Assembly (NCBI GenBank): GCA_036279355.1
Contig: DASUJH010000045.1
Span: 1 to 60,982 of the forward strand
Direction of reading: 5' to 3'
From: Gemmatimonadales bacterium
Lineage (GTDB): Bacteria > Gemmatimonadota > Gemmatimonadetes > Gemmatimonadales > GWC2-71-9
DNA: 60,982 bases
Shown: positions 1-9,006 of the stretch, piece by piece
How the letters are laid out: every line of letters starts with the position of its first letter
Numbering within the stretch: the first letter of the stretch is position 1
Program-made: the position numbers and the translations under genes
The notes under the pieces: generated by a model
The model's database searches: none
What the model was told of the DNA's origin: nothing
What the model saw: only the letters and a program-made list of their open reading frames with translations

Positions 1-1300
1 TACGCGACGAGTCAATCGGCGTCCCGGCCGGACCCGCGGCCGGTGCACCCGCACCGGTCGTATCGGTGGCCGGCATCTCCACCGTAGAGTTGGGCCGAAC
101 GCCGGGCTTGAATCCGTGCGCCTCGTAGTAGTAGAGCAGCCCCGCGGCCCCACCGATCACGGCGAGCACCACGAAGGGCCACGCCGGCATGCCGTTCCGG
201 AGGGCGAGCGAGCGATCGGCAATGCGCCGCCCGGACAGGTCGCGCCGCTCGGGCGCGGCCCGGCGGTCCACGGACGCCGCGTTGAGCGGAGTCGTCGGCT
301 GGCTCGCGATCGCGGCCGCCACCGAACCGGAGTTGACCGCCGCGCGCACCGATCCGGGCGCCGCGATCGGCTGCCCCTGCAGTGCCGCGACCAGCTCCTC
401 GCACGCCTGGAACCGGTCCGCCGGGTCCTTCATCAGCATCCGCTTGATCGCCTCGAAAAGCCGGCGTTCGTCCGCGGTGAGCAACTGCGGCGTCGGGATC
501 GGCTCGGTGATGTGCTTGTAGCCGATCGAAAAACTGTCCTCCCCATCGTACGGCACCGCGCCGGTCAGGGCCTGGTAGGCGACGACGCCGAGGCTGTAGA
601 TGTCGCTCCGGCCGTCGATGGGCTGGGCCCGCGCCTGCTCGGGGCTCATGTAGTGCGGCGTGCCGATCGACATCCCGGTGCCGGTGAGCCGCTGGCCCGA
701 GGCCGCCTTCGCGATGCCGAAGTCGGTGAGGACGCACTGCCCGAACTCGTCGAACATGATGTTGTCGGGCTTGATATCACGGTGGACGATGCCGCGCTGT
801 GCCGCGTAGCCGAGGGCGCTTCCGGCTTCCACGAGGAGACGCCGGATTTCGGGCGGGGTGAGCGTCTTCCGTTCGGCCAGCACGCCCGAGAGCGCGCCGC
901 CGCGTAGAAACTTCATGACGAAGTAGATCACCCGGCCCGAGCGGCCGACCCGGTAGATCGGGATGATGTTGGGGTGCTCGAGCTGCGCCGCCGTGCGGGC
1001 CTCGCGTTGGAAGCGCTCGACGAACTCGCTGTCGAAGCCCAACGTGAACGGCAGCACCTTGACCGCTACCTCGCGCTCCAGGTGCCGGTCCTTGGCCCGG
1101 AACACGAGCGCCATTCCGCCGCGGCCCAGCTCTTCCAGCACCTCGTATTCGCTCGACAGCGCTTCGCGCACGAGGTCGAGCTCGGCCACGGCGCCGCTCG
1201 CGAGCGCCTGGATCGGCGTGGTCGCCGTGAGATCGAGGCCGCAGGAGGGACAGAATTTGGATTGGCTGGCGACTTCGCTGCCGCAGCGCGAGCAGAACAT
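1..1300 (-). CDS. Membrane-anchored Ser/Thr protein kinase with N-terminal zinc ribbon (3' end beyond window)
   Basis: A Hanks-type Ser/Thr kinase that phosphorylates proteins in the cytoplasm. It starts with ATG at 1300 and is open to the window edge, so the C-terminus is missing (433 residues seen). Residues 3-20 hold two CxxC pairs, a short zinc ribbon. The kinase domain follows: glycine loop near 59-66, lysine K81, HRDIKPDN with catalytic D175, DFG at 193-195, and an activation segment ending GTPHYMSPEQ. A low-complexity linker leads to one membrane helix near 375-395, so the tail is probably extracytoplasmic. A PP2C phosphatase lies 2.7 kb away and could oppose it (inference). The fold is certain; the substrate is unknown. 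Confidence 0.93.
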   Translation of the reverse strand, partial: MFCSRCGSEVASQSKFCPSCGLDLTATTPIQALASGAVAELDLVREALSSEYEVLEELGRGGMALVFRAKDRHLEREVAVKVLPFTLGFDSEFVERFQREARTAAQLEHPNIIPIYRVGRSGRVIYFVMKFLRGGALSGVLAERKTLTPPEIRRLLVEAGSALGYAAQRGIVHRDIKPDNIMFDEFGQCVLTDFGIAKAASGQRLTGTGMSIGTPHYMSPEQARAQPIDGRSDIYSLGVVAYQALTGAVPYDGEDSFSIGYKHITEPIPTPQLLTADERRLFEAIKRMLMKDPADRFQACEELVAALQGQPIAAPGSVRAAVNSGSVAAAIASQPTTPLNAASVDRRAAPERRDLSGRRIADRSLALRNGMPAWPFVVLAVIGGAAGLLYYYEAHGFKPGVRPNSTVEMPATDTTGAGAPAAGPAGTPIDSSR

Positions 1301-1387
1301 GGGCCCCAAGCTATCGAGGGTGTCCGGGTAGTCAAGCGAGTTTCCGGCGTTCGAGCGCCAAATGGCACGAACTATGCCGGTGAGCAC

Positions 1388-1882
1388 ATGACCCGCTTCT
1401 CATCGCACGCGTTTCACTACCCCGGAGTACCCGTGGTCCCGTATCACACGATTGCCTTCAGCCAGCAGAAGCTCCGCGCCGCCCTGCGCCGCGCCGCAGC
1501 CCAGGAGCCCGCGCTCACCTACGGCTTCGTGGTGCACTCGAGACGGCACCACACCCGCCCCACGCTCGGGATCATCACGCTGAACGGCGAAAGCCTCCCG
1601 CTCAGCCGCAACCTCCTCGCCTCGCTCGGCGGGCTCCCGCTCTGGCTGTTCGGCCACGCGCGCATTTCTCTCGGACACGGCACGACCATCGACGGCGTCG
1701 AGGACGAGGAAAAGGCGGCGATCGCGCCGCTCGTTTCACTCATCATGCATATCGCAACGTTCGACGCGAGTACCGGGGTGACGCAGAATCTGGTGCAGGT
1801 CGAAGCCGCGATCCGCGCCGATACGCTGGTGCAGCCGCTGCTCGTGCTCACGCACGGCCGACCGTCCGCCTGGCCTTCCTGA
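1388..1882 (+). CDS. Hypothetical protein, 164 aa
   Basis: I do not recognise this family. The frame has the strong third-position G/C bias of its neighbours, which supports real coding. It starts with ATG at 1388, diverges from the kinase gene, and ends 10 bases before the stop of the convergent amidase gene. No signal peptide or membrane helix is obvious. The middle (around residues 55-110) looks like a compact alpha/beta fold with a short acidic stretch (VEDEEKAA). The divergent position beside the kinase may mean a shared control region, but no function can be given. Confidence 0.6.
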   Translation: MTRFSSHAFHYPGVPVVPYHTIAFSQQKLRAALRRAAAQEPALTYGFVVHSRRHHTRPTLGIITLNGESLPLSRNLLASLGGLPLWLFGHARISLGHGTTIDGVEDEEKAAIAPLVSLIMHIATFDASTGVTQNLVQVEAAIRADTLVQPLLVLTHGRPSAWPS

Positions 1883-1885
1883 AGA

Positions 1886-1907
1886 GCGGCCGCTAGGGAG
1901 CGGCCGC
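1886..1907. terminator. Perfect hairpin between convergent genes
   Basis: A 9-bp perfect stem (GCGGCCGCT / AGCGGCCGC) with a 4-base loop AGGG. It lies just after the stop of the plus-strand hypothetical gene and covers the stop codon of the minus-strand amidase gene. There is no T tract, so it would be a weak or Rho-assisted bidirectional terminator. Confidence 0.5.
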
Positions 1908-3905
1908 CGTCCGCAGGAACCGCTCGATCCCGTCGTAGACCCCACGCGCATACAGCTCCTGCCCCTCGGCGCTCCGGAGCGCCGCCTCCTGATCCGGCAT
2001 GATGATGTACATCCCTTCGCAGAGTACGGCCGGCATCCAGCTCGGCCGCGCCAGCGCGAGGTCCGCCCGGCCGACGCCCAGGTCGCGGAGGCCCAGACGG
2101 CGGACGAGCGCCGTCTCGATGTCGCGCGCAAGCGGAAGGGCCTGCGGCTGGTTGTAGAAGACGCTGGTGCCGCTGTTGGTGAGCGGATTGACCCCGTCCG
2201 GCAACGCGTTTTGATGGATTGAGACGAGAAGGTCGGCATTGAGCCGCTCGGCGAGCCCGATGCGCGGCAGGAGATCCACCGCCGAGCTGTCGCTCCGGGT
2301 GAGCGTGACCCGCGCGCCGGCCGAGCGGAGGAGATCGCGCAGCCGAAGCGCCACGGCGAGGTTCGCATCCTGTTCGCGGAGGCCGGTCGGACCGGTAGCG
2401 CCGAGCGGCGGGTGCCCCGGATCCACCACGATGACGCGCCCCTCAAGCGGATGCGAGGGATCCATGGGTGGCGGGGCGCGCAGCTCGACCACGAGATCGG
2501 TCCGGCTCCAGCGCACCCGGTATCCCCAGAGCGGGCGCGCCAGATCGAGCGTGAGCACAACCTGTCCCGGCGCCTTCTCCTCCCAACTCATCCGGCGCAC
2601 CAGCGAGTCGCGCGCGACCGGCCCGTAGCGCATCCAGTCGAGGTCGCCCATTGCGCCGTAGAGCGTGAGGGTCACCGACCGTTCCGCGGGCGTCACATGG
2701 AACGGGAGCCGCTCGCCCACCGGAATTCGGACGACCGCGCGATCCGGGTCAGCGGCGCGCGAGAGCGTTACCGAGCCGACCGTGGCAGCTGGCGGCGGCG
2801 TTCCGGCCGGGAGGGCGTGCGCGTCGGCGGCGGCGACCCAGGTGTCGAGGCCCGGCTCGAGCCGGAGCCGCAGGTCGTCGTTCACCCGGCCACTCACGAC
2901 CGCGCGGGTGCCGGTCGGAAAGAACCAGTAGTAGCTCCCCCCGGGCGTGGTGCGGCCGGGAGTGAGGCTGTCGGTCCCGCCGCGATGCGCCACGTCGTCG
3001 TCGAGCTCGGCCACGACGGGCAGCGTGTCGAGCACCGCCACGCTGAGGGGCCAGCTCACCCGGGCGGTATCTCCGCCGCTGATGGCCTCGAGCACCGGTT
3101 CGGCATAGGAGCCGACGGGAAGCGGCTCGGCGACGGCGAAGGGGCACCGGCCGGTCGGACAGCGGGCGCGGGCAGCCGCGAGGGCGCGCGCGAAGTCCGG
3201 TCCTGCGCCGGGTAGCACGGCACCCGGGCTCTGGCCGAGCGGCCGCGCCGCCAGCAGGCCGGCGTAGTGTTCGGCATTCAACGGGAGCGCGAGGTTGGCC
3301 GTGTCGCGGTCGAAGGCGCGAACGGCGCGGGGCACCTCATCATGCGACCCCTCGGGCCAGAGCGGCACCACGGTGCCATCGCTCAAGCGAAGCTGCACTA
3401 ACGCGCCGGCCGACGCGCGCGCCGAAAGGGTGAGCAACTCACCGTGCCCGAGCCAGACGCGCCCGCTGGGCCGGAGCGAGCTGCTGTCGATCCAGACCGG
3501 TGCCGCGGGCGGCTCGAACGCCATGGCGCGGGGCACCACGTAGTCGAGCCGCGCGGAATCGGCGGCGGTGCGCGCCTCGATATCGAAGTGCATCAGCGAG
3601 TCGCGCGGAAACGCAAGCCACGCGAGCCATGCGCCATTGGGCCAGACGCGCGCGGGCACGCGGTTCACCGTGACCGCGGCCGCGCCGTTCCCGGAATATC
3701 CGAAGATGAAGCTCGAGTCGCGCACGCTCACGGTGTCGTCGGGACGCGGGTAGACGACGCGAAGCGCAAGCGGGCCGCGCACCTCCGGCACCGCCGGCAG
3801 GCGCCGGGAAGCGCCGTCGGGGCCGGGAGAGGTGATCGGTTGTGGTGCGCAGCAGAGGGTGGCGAGTGCGAGCCAGCCGGCCCCGAAGGAGCGGGCGAGG
3901 TGCAT
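1893..3905 (-). CDS. N-acetylmuramoyl-L-alanine amidase (Amidase_3) with long N-terminal region
   Basis: A zinc amidase that cuts the bond between N-acetylmuramic acid and L-alanine in peptidoglycan. The 670-residue product begins with a signal sequence with a possible lipobox (LATLCC), so it is secreted or a lipoprotein. A long beta-rich N-terminal part carries no motif I can name. The catalytic domain occupies roughly residues 485-665: DPGH with H498, the Glu of REQDAN, SIHQN, and the catalytic Glu in LCEGMYI, which is the full H-E-H-E set. The ATG at 3905 is chosen because the signal peptide starts there. Together with the AmpG-like permease and murQ-anmK-nagZ nearby, it suggests a wall-recycling neighbourhood. 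Confidence 0.9.
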   Translation of the reverse strand: MHLARSFGAGWLALATLCCAPQPITSPGPDGASRRLPAVPEVRGPLALRVVYPRPDDTVSVRDSSFIFGYSGNGAAAVTVNRVPARVWPNGAWLAWLAFPRDSLMHFDIEARTAADSARLDYVVPRAMAFEPPAAPVWIDSSSLRPSGRVWLGHGELLTLSARASAGALVQLRLSDGTVVPLWPEGSHDEVPRAVRAFDRDTANLALPLNAEHYAGLLAARPLGQSPGAVLPGAGPDFARALAAARARCPTGRCPFAVAEPLPVGSYAEPVLEAISGGDTARVSWPLSVAVLDTLPVVAELDDDVAHRGGTDSLTPGRTTPGGSYYWFFPTGTRAVVSGRVNDDLRLRLEPGLDTWVAAADAHALPAGTPPPAATVGSVTLSRAADPDRAVVRIPVGERLPFHVTPAERSVTLTLYGAMGDLDWMRYGPVARDSLVRRMSWEEKAPGQVVLTLDLARPLWGYRVRWSRTDLVVELRAPPPMDPSHPLEGRVIVVDPGHPPLGATGPTGLREQDANLAVALRLRDLLRSAGARVTLTRSDSSAVDLLPRIGLAERLNADLLVSIHQNALPDGVNPLTNSGTSVFYNQPQALPLARDIETALVRRLGLRDLGVGRADLALARPSWMPAVLCEGMYIIMPDQEAALRSAEGQELYARGVYDGIERFLRTAAAP

Positions 3906-3947
3906 GTTGCAAGGTACACGGGCGCCATAACTTACGCCAAGATGGCG

Positions 3948-3977
3948 TTGACGGCCCCCCGGCGCCTTCCCTAGATT
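3948..3977 (+). promoter_or_regulatory. Candidate sigma-70 promoter for the PP2C gene
   Basis: TTGACG at 3948-3953 and TAGATT at 3972-3977, spacing 18. It lies in the 99-bp divergent gap between the amidase and phosphatase genes, about 30 bases before the GTG start. A five-codon ORF (ATG at 3991) ends on the TGA that overlaps the GTG start at 4005, so its translation could feed the phosphatase start. Confidence 0.4.
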
Positions 3978-4004
3978 CACCGGACCTTTCATGACGAGGT
4001 CCGC

Positions 4005-5183
4005 GTGAATCTCGGCCCGATCCGCGTGTCGGTCTTCGGCAAGAGCGATCTTGGCCGCACGCGCGAGCACAACGAGGACACCTTCCTCGTGGCCGACCTC
4101 ACGCTGCGCAACGCCAGCCTCCGACCCGAAGTGCGCGATCATGTGGTGGGTCCGCGCGGCTCGCTCTTCATGGTGGCGGACGGCATGGGCGGCGCCGCCG
4201 CAGGCGAAGTCGCGAGCCGCATGGCGGCGGACGTCATCTATCGGCATCTCTCCACCGAGTGGGGCGACGACCCGGATGTCTCCGAGCGCCGGTTCGCCTT
4301 CCGCATGCGCGAGGCGGTAGAACGCGCCAACCACGAGATCCATGTCTACGCCCGCGCGCACCCCGAGATGCGGGGCATGGGGACCACCGCCACGGTGGCG
4401 GGCGTGCAGGGATCGAATCTCTACCTCGCGCAGATCGGCGACAGCCGAGGTTATCTCGCCCGCGGCGGGCGGCTGATTCAGCTCACCAAGGACCAGTCGC
4501 TCATGCAGCGACTGGTCGAAGCCGGCGAGCTGACCGAGGAGGAGGCGGAGCAGAGCGAGCGGCGCAACATCATCCTGCAGGCGCTCGGGCCTGATCCGAA
4601 GGTCAAGGTGGAGCTCACCTACCAGCCGCTCCGCCGCGGCGACACGCTCGTCATCTGCTCCGACGGCCTCTTCGGCCTGGTGAAGCGCGACGAAATCGCC
4701 GAGGTGATCGCGACGACGCCCGACCTCGCTGCCGTGTGCGGTACGCTCATCGATCTCGCCAACGCGCGCGGCGGTTCGGACAACATCACGGTGGTGCTGG
4801 CCCGCTTCGAGGGTCAGGGGCTGCCCGACGCCGATGGCGCCGCTGGCGTGGAGTATCGGGTGTACCGGCCATCGGGCGACGTGGAGCCGGAGGAGCCGCC
4901 GGCGATGAGCATGGCCGCGCCACCGCTCGCGGGCGCGTTTGCCGGGGTACGCGCCGGCGGGCACGCGGCAGCGTTCGGCGACGCTTCCGCCCCGCTGCCG
5001 CACGCGCCGGTGCCGCTGGAGCCCGCGCCGCTCGAATCGGCGCCGGGTGCGCCCCAGGTGGATGCGCCTGCGCCGGGCCTCGCACCGCCGCCGGGGTCGT
5101 CGCCCTCGTTTCCGCGCGCGCTCATCGCGATTCTCCTCGTCGTGGCGCTGCTCATCATCATCAGTCTCCTCTCCCGACGTTGA
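4005..5183 (+). CDS. PP2C-family Ser/Thr protein phosphatase with C-terminal membrane anchor
   Basis: A metal-dependent phosphatase of the Stp/PrpC type that removes phosphate from Ser/Thr of kinase targets. The 392-residue product has the PP2C motifs in order: GKSDLGRTREHNED near residue 12, VADGMGG with metal ligand D59, GTTATV, QIGDSRGY, CSDGLFGLV and GGSDNITVV. The catalytic part ends near residue 265. An Ala/Pro-rich linker of about 100 residues follows, then a hydrophobic helix at about 370-389 and SRR, so the enzyme is tail-anchored with the catalytic domain in the cytoplasm. The GTG start at 4005 is supported by GAGG five bases upstream. It is a likely partner of the kinase at the left edge. 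Confidence 0.93.
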   Translation: MNLGPIRVSVFGKSDLGRTREHNEDTFLVADLTLRNASLRPEVRDHVVGPRGSLFMVADGMGGAAAGEVASRMAADVIYRHLSTEWGDDPDVSERRFAFRMREAVERANHEIHVYARAHPEMRGMGTTATVAGVQGSNLYLAQIGDSRGYLARGGRLIQLTKDQSLMQRLVEAGELTEEEAEQSERRNIILQALGPDPKVKVELTYQPLRRGDTLVICSDGLFGLVKRDEIAEVIATTPDLAAVCGTLIDLANARGGSDNITVVLARFEGQGLPDADGAAGVEYRVYRPSGDVEPEEPPAMSMAAPPLAGAFAGVRAGGHAAAFGDASAPLPHAPVPLEPAPLESAPGAPQVDAPAPGLAPPPGSSPSFPRALIAILLVVALLIIISLLSRR

Positions 5184-5213
5184 GCGGGTGACGCTCTGAT
5201 CCGCGATCCAGAC

Positions 5214-6392
5214 GTGGCTCCGCCGGCCGCGAAGCCACTCGCGGTGCGGCTCGCATGGCTCGGCCTGCTGTCGGTGGCGTCGGGCCTGCCCTACTTCCTC
5301 TTCTATGAGACCGTGCCGGTGTATCTCGCGGCGCGGCACGTGAGCCTGGCCGAGATCGGGCTCGCCACCGGAGCGTCGGCGCCGTGGGTGCTCAAGTTTC
5401 TCTGGTCTCCGCTGGTGGATCGCTACGGAAGCCGGCGGGCGTGGATTCGCGGCGCGCTGCTGTTGCTCGCGGCTGCGACGGTGCTCTTCGGCGCGGTCGA
5501 GCCGGCTGCGCGGCCGGTGGCGTTCGGCCTCCTGCTCACCGCATTCGTCGCGCTCTCGGCGACGCAGGACATCGCGATCAACGCGTACACGATCGAGAGC
5601 ACCACGACCCGCGAACTGGGCGTCGCGAACTCGGTGCTGATCGGCGGCTATCGCGCGTCGAGCTTCGTCTCGAGCGCGCTGCTCATCTGGATCGCCGCCC
5701 GGCGCGGGTGGGACGCGGCATTCGGCGCGGGGGCGGCGGTCTTCGCGGTGCTGGCACTCGCGACGCTCGCGCTCCCCGCGGCCGAGGGCGCACGCAAGGC
5801 GCCCGGCACGCTGACGGAGCCGATCGCGGCGCTTCTCAGGCGGAAGGACGTGTGGGCGATCGCGCTCTTCGCCCTGCTCTTCAAGCTGGACATTTCGGCG
5901 ATGGAGCCGATGACGAAGCCGTTCTGGGTGGCGCGCGGCTTCGGACTGGGTGAGATCGCGGCGCTCACCACGGCGCGGCTCGTCGCGACGCTCGTGGGCG
6001 CCGCGCTCGGCGGCATCGTGGCAACCCGGTGGGGCATCTTCCGCGCGCTCTGGTCGCTTGGTCTCGTGCAGTTGCTCTCGAGCCTGGGCTACGCGCTCGC
6101 GGCCGCGGTGCCGGGCAAGGCGCTGGTGACCGGGGCCGCCGTGTTCGAGAACTTTGCCGCCGGCCTCGGCACCGCTGCGTTCCTCGCATTCCTCATGTCG
6201 GTCTGCGAGCGGCGCTACGCAGCGACACAGTACGCGCTCCTGAGCGCGATCTTCGCCCTGAGCCGCTGGGCCGCAGGTATTGCGTCGGGCGTGCTGGCGG
6301 AGCAACTCGGCTTTGCGCGGTATTTTCTGCTGACGTTTTTTCTCGGCCTTCCGGCCTACCTGCTGCTGCCAAGGATGCGGCGCATCTCGTAG
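5214..6392 (+). CDS. ampG: AmpG-like MFS permease
   Basis: A 12-helix major facilitator protein of 392 residues. AmpG imports GlcNAc-1,6-anhydro-MurNAc peptides from the periplasm for recycling. Matching features are SGLPYFLFYETVPVYL near the start, WSPLVDRYGSRR after helix 2, SATQDIAINAY in helix 4 and the C-terminal stretch around FENFAAGLGTAAFLAF. These fit the AmpG branch better than generic MFS carriers. It starts with GTG at 5214, 30 bases after the phosphatase stop, so the two may be cotranscribed. The convergent nagZ-anmK-murQ operon, which would process the imported sugar, supports the call. Confidence 0.82.
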   Translation: MAPPAAKPLAVRLAWLGLLSVASGLPYFLFYETVPVYLAARHVSLAEIGLATGASAPWVLKFLWSPLVDRYGSRRAWIRGALLLLAAATVLFGAVEPAARPVAFGLLLTAFVALSATQDIAINAYTIESTTTRELGVANSVLIGGYRASSFVSSALLIWIAARRGWDAAFGAGAAVFAVLALATLALPAAEGARKAPGTLTEPIAALLRRKDVWAIALFALLFKLDISAMEPMTKPFWVARGFGLGEIAALTTARLVATLVGAALGGIVATRWGIFRALWSLGLVQLLSSLGYALAAAVPGKALVTGAAVFENFAAGLGTAAFLAFLMSVCERRYAATQYALLSAIFALSRWAAGIASGVLAEQLGFARYFLLTFFLGLPAYLLLPRMRRIS

Positions 6393-6416
6393 ACGGGTCG
6401 CTCGGCGTGGGTCGCG

Positions 6417-7871
6417 TCACGCCTTTGCCGCGATCCAGCGCGCCACGGCTTCCTGCATGAGACGCTGGCGGTGCCACGCAATCAGGACCGGCGCCGGGCC
6501 CGGTATCTCGGCCACGAGGCGGGGATGGCCAAAGAGAACCACGAGCCCCGCGTCGGGAGCTTCCCGCGCGAGCGCGGCGGCGGACTCGGCGCTGAAACTG
6601 GCGCGGCCTTTCCATCCTCTCGGTCCATTGAAGGCGAGCACGACGCGCGTGCTGGTGCGGCTGCCGGCGCGGTTCACGGCGAGCCGGAGGGACAACCCGC
6701 GGCGTTTGAGCTCGGCTTCGACGTAGCCCGCCGGGCTCGGCGCGTACGGCCCGCCCACGTCGTCGTCCACCACCACACATTCGATCGGCGGCGGAAGCGG
6801 GCTCATCCGGCCGCGCACGAGGCCGCGGTCGAGCAGCGCATCGGCGAGCGCGTCGGGAGATACCCAGGGGCCTGCGCGCGGAGGCACGACGGGGCGCTCT
6901 GCGCGCTCGAGCGCGTGGACGTAGCGCCGCCGCGCCTCGCGCACCCGCGCGGGCTCGAGCCGGCCTGCGTCGATTGCGCGCGCGAGCGCATCGTGGACCG
7001 CCGCCGGGTCGCCCGGATAGAGCAGCAGGTCCACGCCGGCGCGGATCGCCTCGACCGCCGCCTCGCCCTCGCTCCGGCCGGCGCGCGCGCCTTCCATGAT
7101 GAGCGCGTCGGTTACCACGAGCCCGTCAAAACCGAGCGATTCGCGGAGCTGGCGGAGGATGGGCGGCGACATCGTGGCGGGACGGCGTGATGGGTCGAGC
7201 GCAGCGTATGCCACGTGCGCCGTCATCACCGTGGCGACGCCCGCGCGCGCGGCCTCGGCAAACGGGCGCAAGTCGCCCGCGCTGAGCGTGGCCGCATCGG
7301 CGTCCACCTCCGGCAGCGCGACGTGCGAATCGCGCGCCGTGCGCCCGTGACCCGGATAGTGTTTCGCGCACGCCAGCGCACCTGCGCTCTGGCATCCCTC
7401 GACCCAGGCGCGCACGCAGGCAGCGACGCGCGCGGGATCAGCGCCGAACGAGCGCGTCTGCACGATGGGATTCTCCGGCAGCACGTCGAGATCGGCAACC
7501 GGCGCAAACGCCCAGTTGATTCCGACGCTCCGCGCATCGGCGCCGGTGCGGGCGCCGGCCCAACGGATCACGTCGAGGTCGCCGAGCGAGGCCAGGGCGA
7601 GCGGCGGCGGCAATTCGCTCAGCCCGGCCACCTGCTGCCCCGCCCCGCGCTCGATGTCCGACCCGATGAGGAGCGGGCGATGCGCCCGTCGCACCAGATC
7701 GGCCGTGAGCGTGCGCACTGCGTCCGCCGTGCCACCGAAAACGATGAATCCGCCGGCGCCGATGGCGAGCGCGCCGGCGATCAGCGGTCCTTCGTGAGCA
7801 AACCCCGTGTCGGGGCGCCACCGGAGCGCGGGAATGATGAGACGGCCGAGCGCGGCATCGGCTCCGGGCAT
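6417..7871 (-). CDS. nagZ: Beta-N-acetylhexosaminidase, GH3 (NagZ) with extra C-terminal domain
   Basis: A cytoplasmic glycoside hydrolase family 3 enzyme that removes GlcNAc from GlcNAc-anhydroMurNAc (peptides). The NagZ signature KHYPGHGRTARDSH, with the catalytic His, is intact, and VTDAL carries the nucleophile Asp. The product is 484 residues against about 340 in E. coli NagZ. The extra 130 or so residues form an alpha/beta module resembling the GH3 C-terminal domain (VVLFGHPRL). There is no signal peptide. It lies 10 bases after anmK and is the last gene of murQ-anmK-nagZ. No good Shine-Dalgarno precedes the ATG at 7871, so translation may depend on coupling. Confidence 0.9.
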   Translation of the reverse strand: MPGADAALGRLIIPALRWRPDTGFAHEGPLIAGALAIGAGGFIVFGGTADAVRTLTADLVRRAHRPLLIGSDIERGAGQQVAGLSELPPPLALASLGDLDVIRWAGARTGADARSVGINWAFAPVADLDVLPENPIVQTRSFGADPARVAACVRAWVEGCQSAGALACAKHYPGHGRTARDSHVALPEVDADAATLSAGDLRPFAEAARAGVATVMTAHVAYAALDPSRRPATMSPPILRQLRESLGFDGLVVTDALIMEGARAGRSEGEAAVEAIRAGVDLLLYPGDPAAVHDALARAIDAGRLEPARVREARRRYVHALERAERPVVPPRAGPWVSPDALADALLDRGLVRGRMSPLPPPIECVVVDDDVGGPYAPSPAGYVEAELKRRGLSLRLAVNRAGSRTSTRVVLAFNGPRGWKGRASFSAESAAALAREAPDAGLVVLFGHPRLVAEIPGPAPVLIAWHRQRLMQEAVARWIAAKA

Positions 7872-7881
7872 GGGAGGAATG

Positions 7882-9006
7882 CTAGGCCGGCGTGATCGCG
7901 CCGAGAATGCGCGGCCCGATGGCGCCGGTGGCCGCGGGTACGTTGCCGGGCTGGCCGTGCAGCGTGAGGTACCCGAGCAGCGCGAAGGCGACGGCTTCCT
8001 TGGCATCGCCCGGAAAGAAGAGCTCGTCGAAGCGGCGAAGCCGGGTGCCTTCGCTTGGCGCCGCCCCGCCGTCGAGCGCGCGCGCGAGTGCCGCGACGAG
8101 CCCCGGATGGTGCGCGCCACCGCCTGAGATGACAACTTCGGGCCGGCCGGGAACCCAGCGCTCGATGGCGGCTCCGATCGAACGCGCCGTGAGCTCGACC
8201 GCGGTAGCGACGCCGTCCGGGCCCGGCACCCGGGCGTGCAGCCGCCGCGCGTACGCGTCGCCGAACCGTTCGCGTCCGGTGCTCTTCGGCGGCGGCGCCG
8301 CAAAGAACGGATCGCTCAGCAGCTCTGCGACCACGCCGGCGTCGGCGCGACCGCGCGCGGCGATTGCGCCGTCCTGATCGAACGGCGCGCCAGGCGCCAC
8401 CAGCCGCGCCACCGCGTCGATCACCGCCACACCGGGCCCGGTGTCGAACGCGAGCGTGCCCCGCTCCTGCGCCCGGCGTGGCACGTAGCAGAGGTTCGCC
8501 ATGCCGCCCACGTTGAGCAACACACGGGGTGCATCGGGCGAGGCAAAGAGGAGGACGTCGGCCGCGGGGACGAGCGGTGCGCCCTCACCTCCCGCGGCGA
8601 CGTCGCGCGCGCGGAAGTTGTGGACGACGCGCACGCCGAAGCGCTCGGCCAGGAGCGCCGGCTCGCCGAGCTGCCAGCTGACGTGAGGCGGCTCGTGCCA
8701 GACGGTCTGGCCGGGAAATGCGATGAATGCGAGCTCGCGCGCGGCATCGGCGTGCGCATCGAGCAGGCGCCGTACGGCATCAGCCGCCCACTCAGCGAGG
8801 CTGGCGTGAAGGAGCGCGTACTCGCGCGGCGTGCCGCCCTCGAGCGCCGAACGGAGCAGCGCGCGCTGCGCGTCATCGTACGGCCGAGTGAGGAAACCCA
8901 GCAGTTCTGCGCGAGTCGGGCCGGTGAACCGGACCAGCGCGGCGTCCACGCCGTCGAGCGAGGTGCCCGACATGAGGCCGATGCCGACGATGGGCCGCTC
9001 GCTCAC
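7882..9006 (-). CDS. anmK: Anhydro-N-acetylmuramic acid kinase
   Basis: Phosphorylates 1,6-anhydroMurNAc with ATP and opens the anhydro ring, giving MurNAc-6-phosphate. The 374 residues match the usual length of about 370. Landmarks are MSGTSLDGVDAALV near the N-terminus (ATP site), LLNVGGMANLCYV in the middle and FDTGPGVAVID. The GTG start at 9006 overlaps the murQ stop as GTGA, so the two are translationally coupled. Its product is the substrate of MurQ, encoded just upstream. Confidence 0.95.
   Translation of the reverse strand: MSERPIVGIGLMSGTSLDGVDAALVRFTGPTRAELLGFLTRPYDDAQRALLRSALEGGTPREYALLHASLAEWAADAVRRLLDAHADAARELAFIAFPGQTVWHEPPHVSWQLGEPALLAERFGVRVVHNFRARDVAAGGEGAPLVPAADVLLFASPDAPRVLLNVGGMANLCYVPRRAQERGTLAFDTGPGVAVIDAVARLVAPGAPFDQDGAIAARGRADAGVVAELLSDPFFAAPPPKSTGRERFGDAYARRLHARVPGPDGVATAVELTARSIGAAIERWVPGRPEVVISGGGAHHPGLVAALARALDGGAAPSEGTRLRRFDELFFPGDAKEAVAFALLGYLTLHGQPGNVPAATGAIGPRILGAITPA

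Noticed and set aside
3906-6305. Long open minus-strand frame continuous with the amidase
   Set aside because: It is antisense to the PP2C and AmpG-like genes, has no family features, and the amidase signal peptide sets the true start at 3905.
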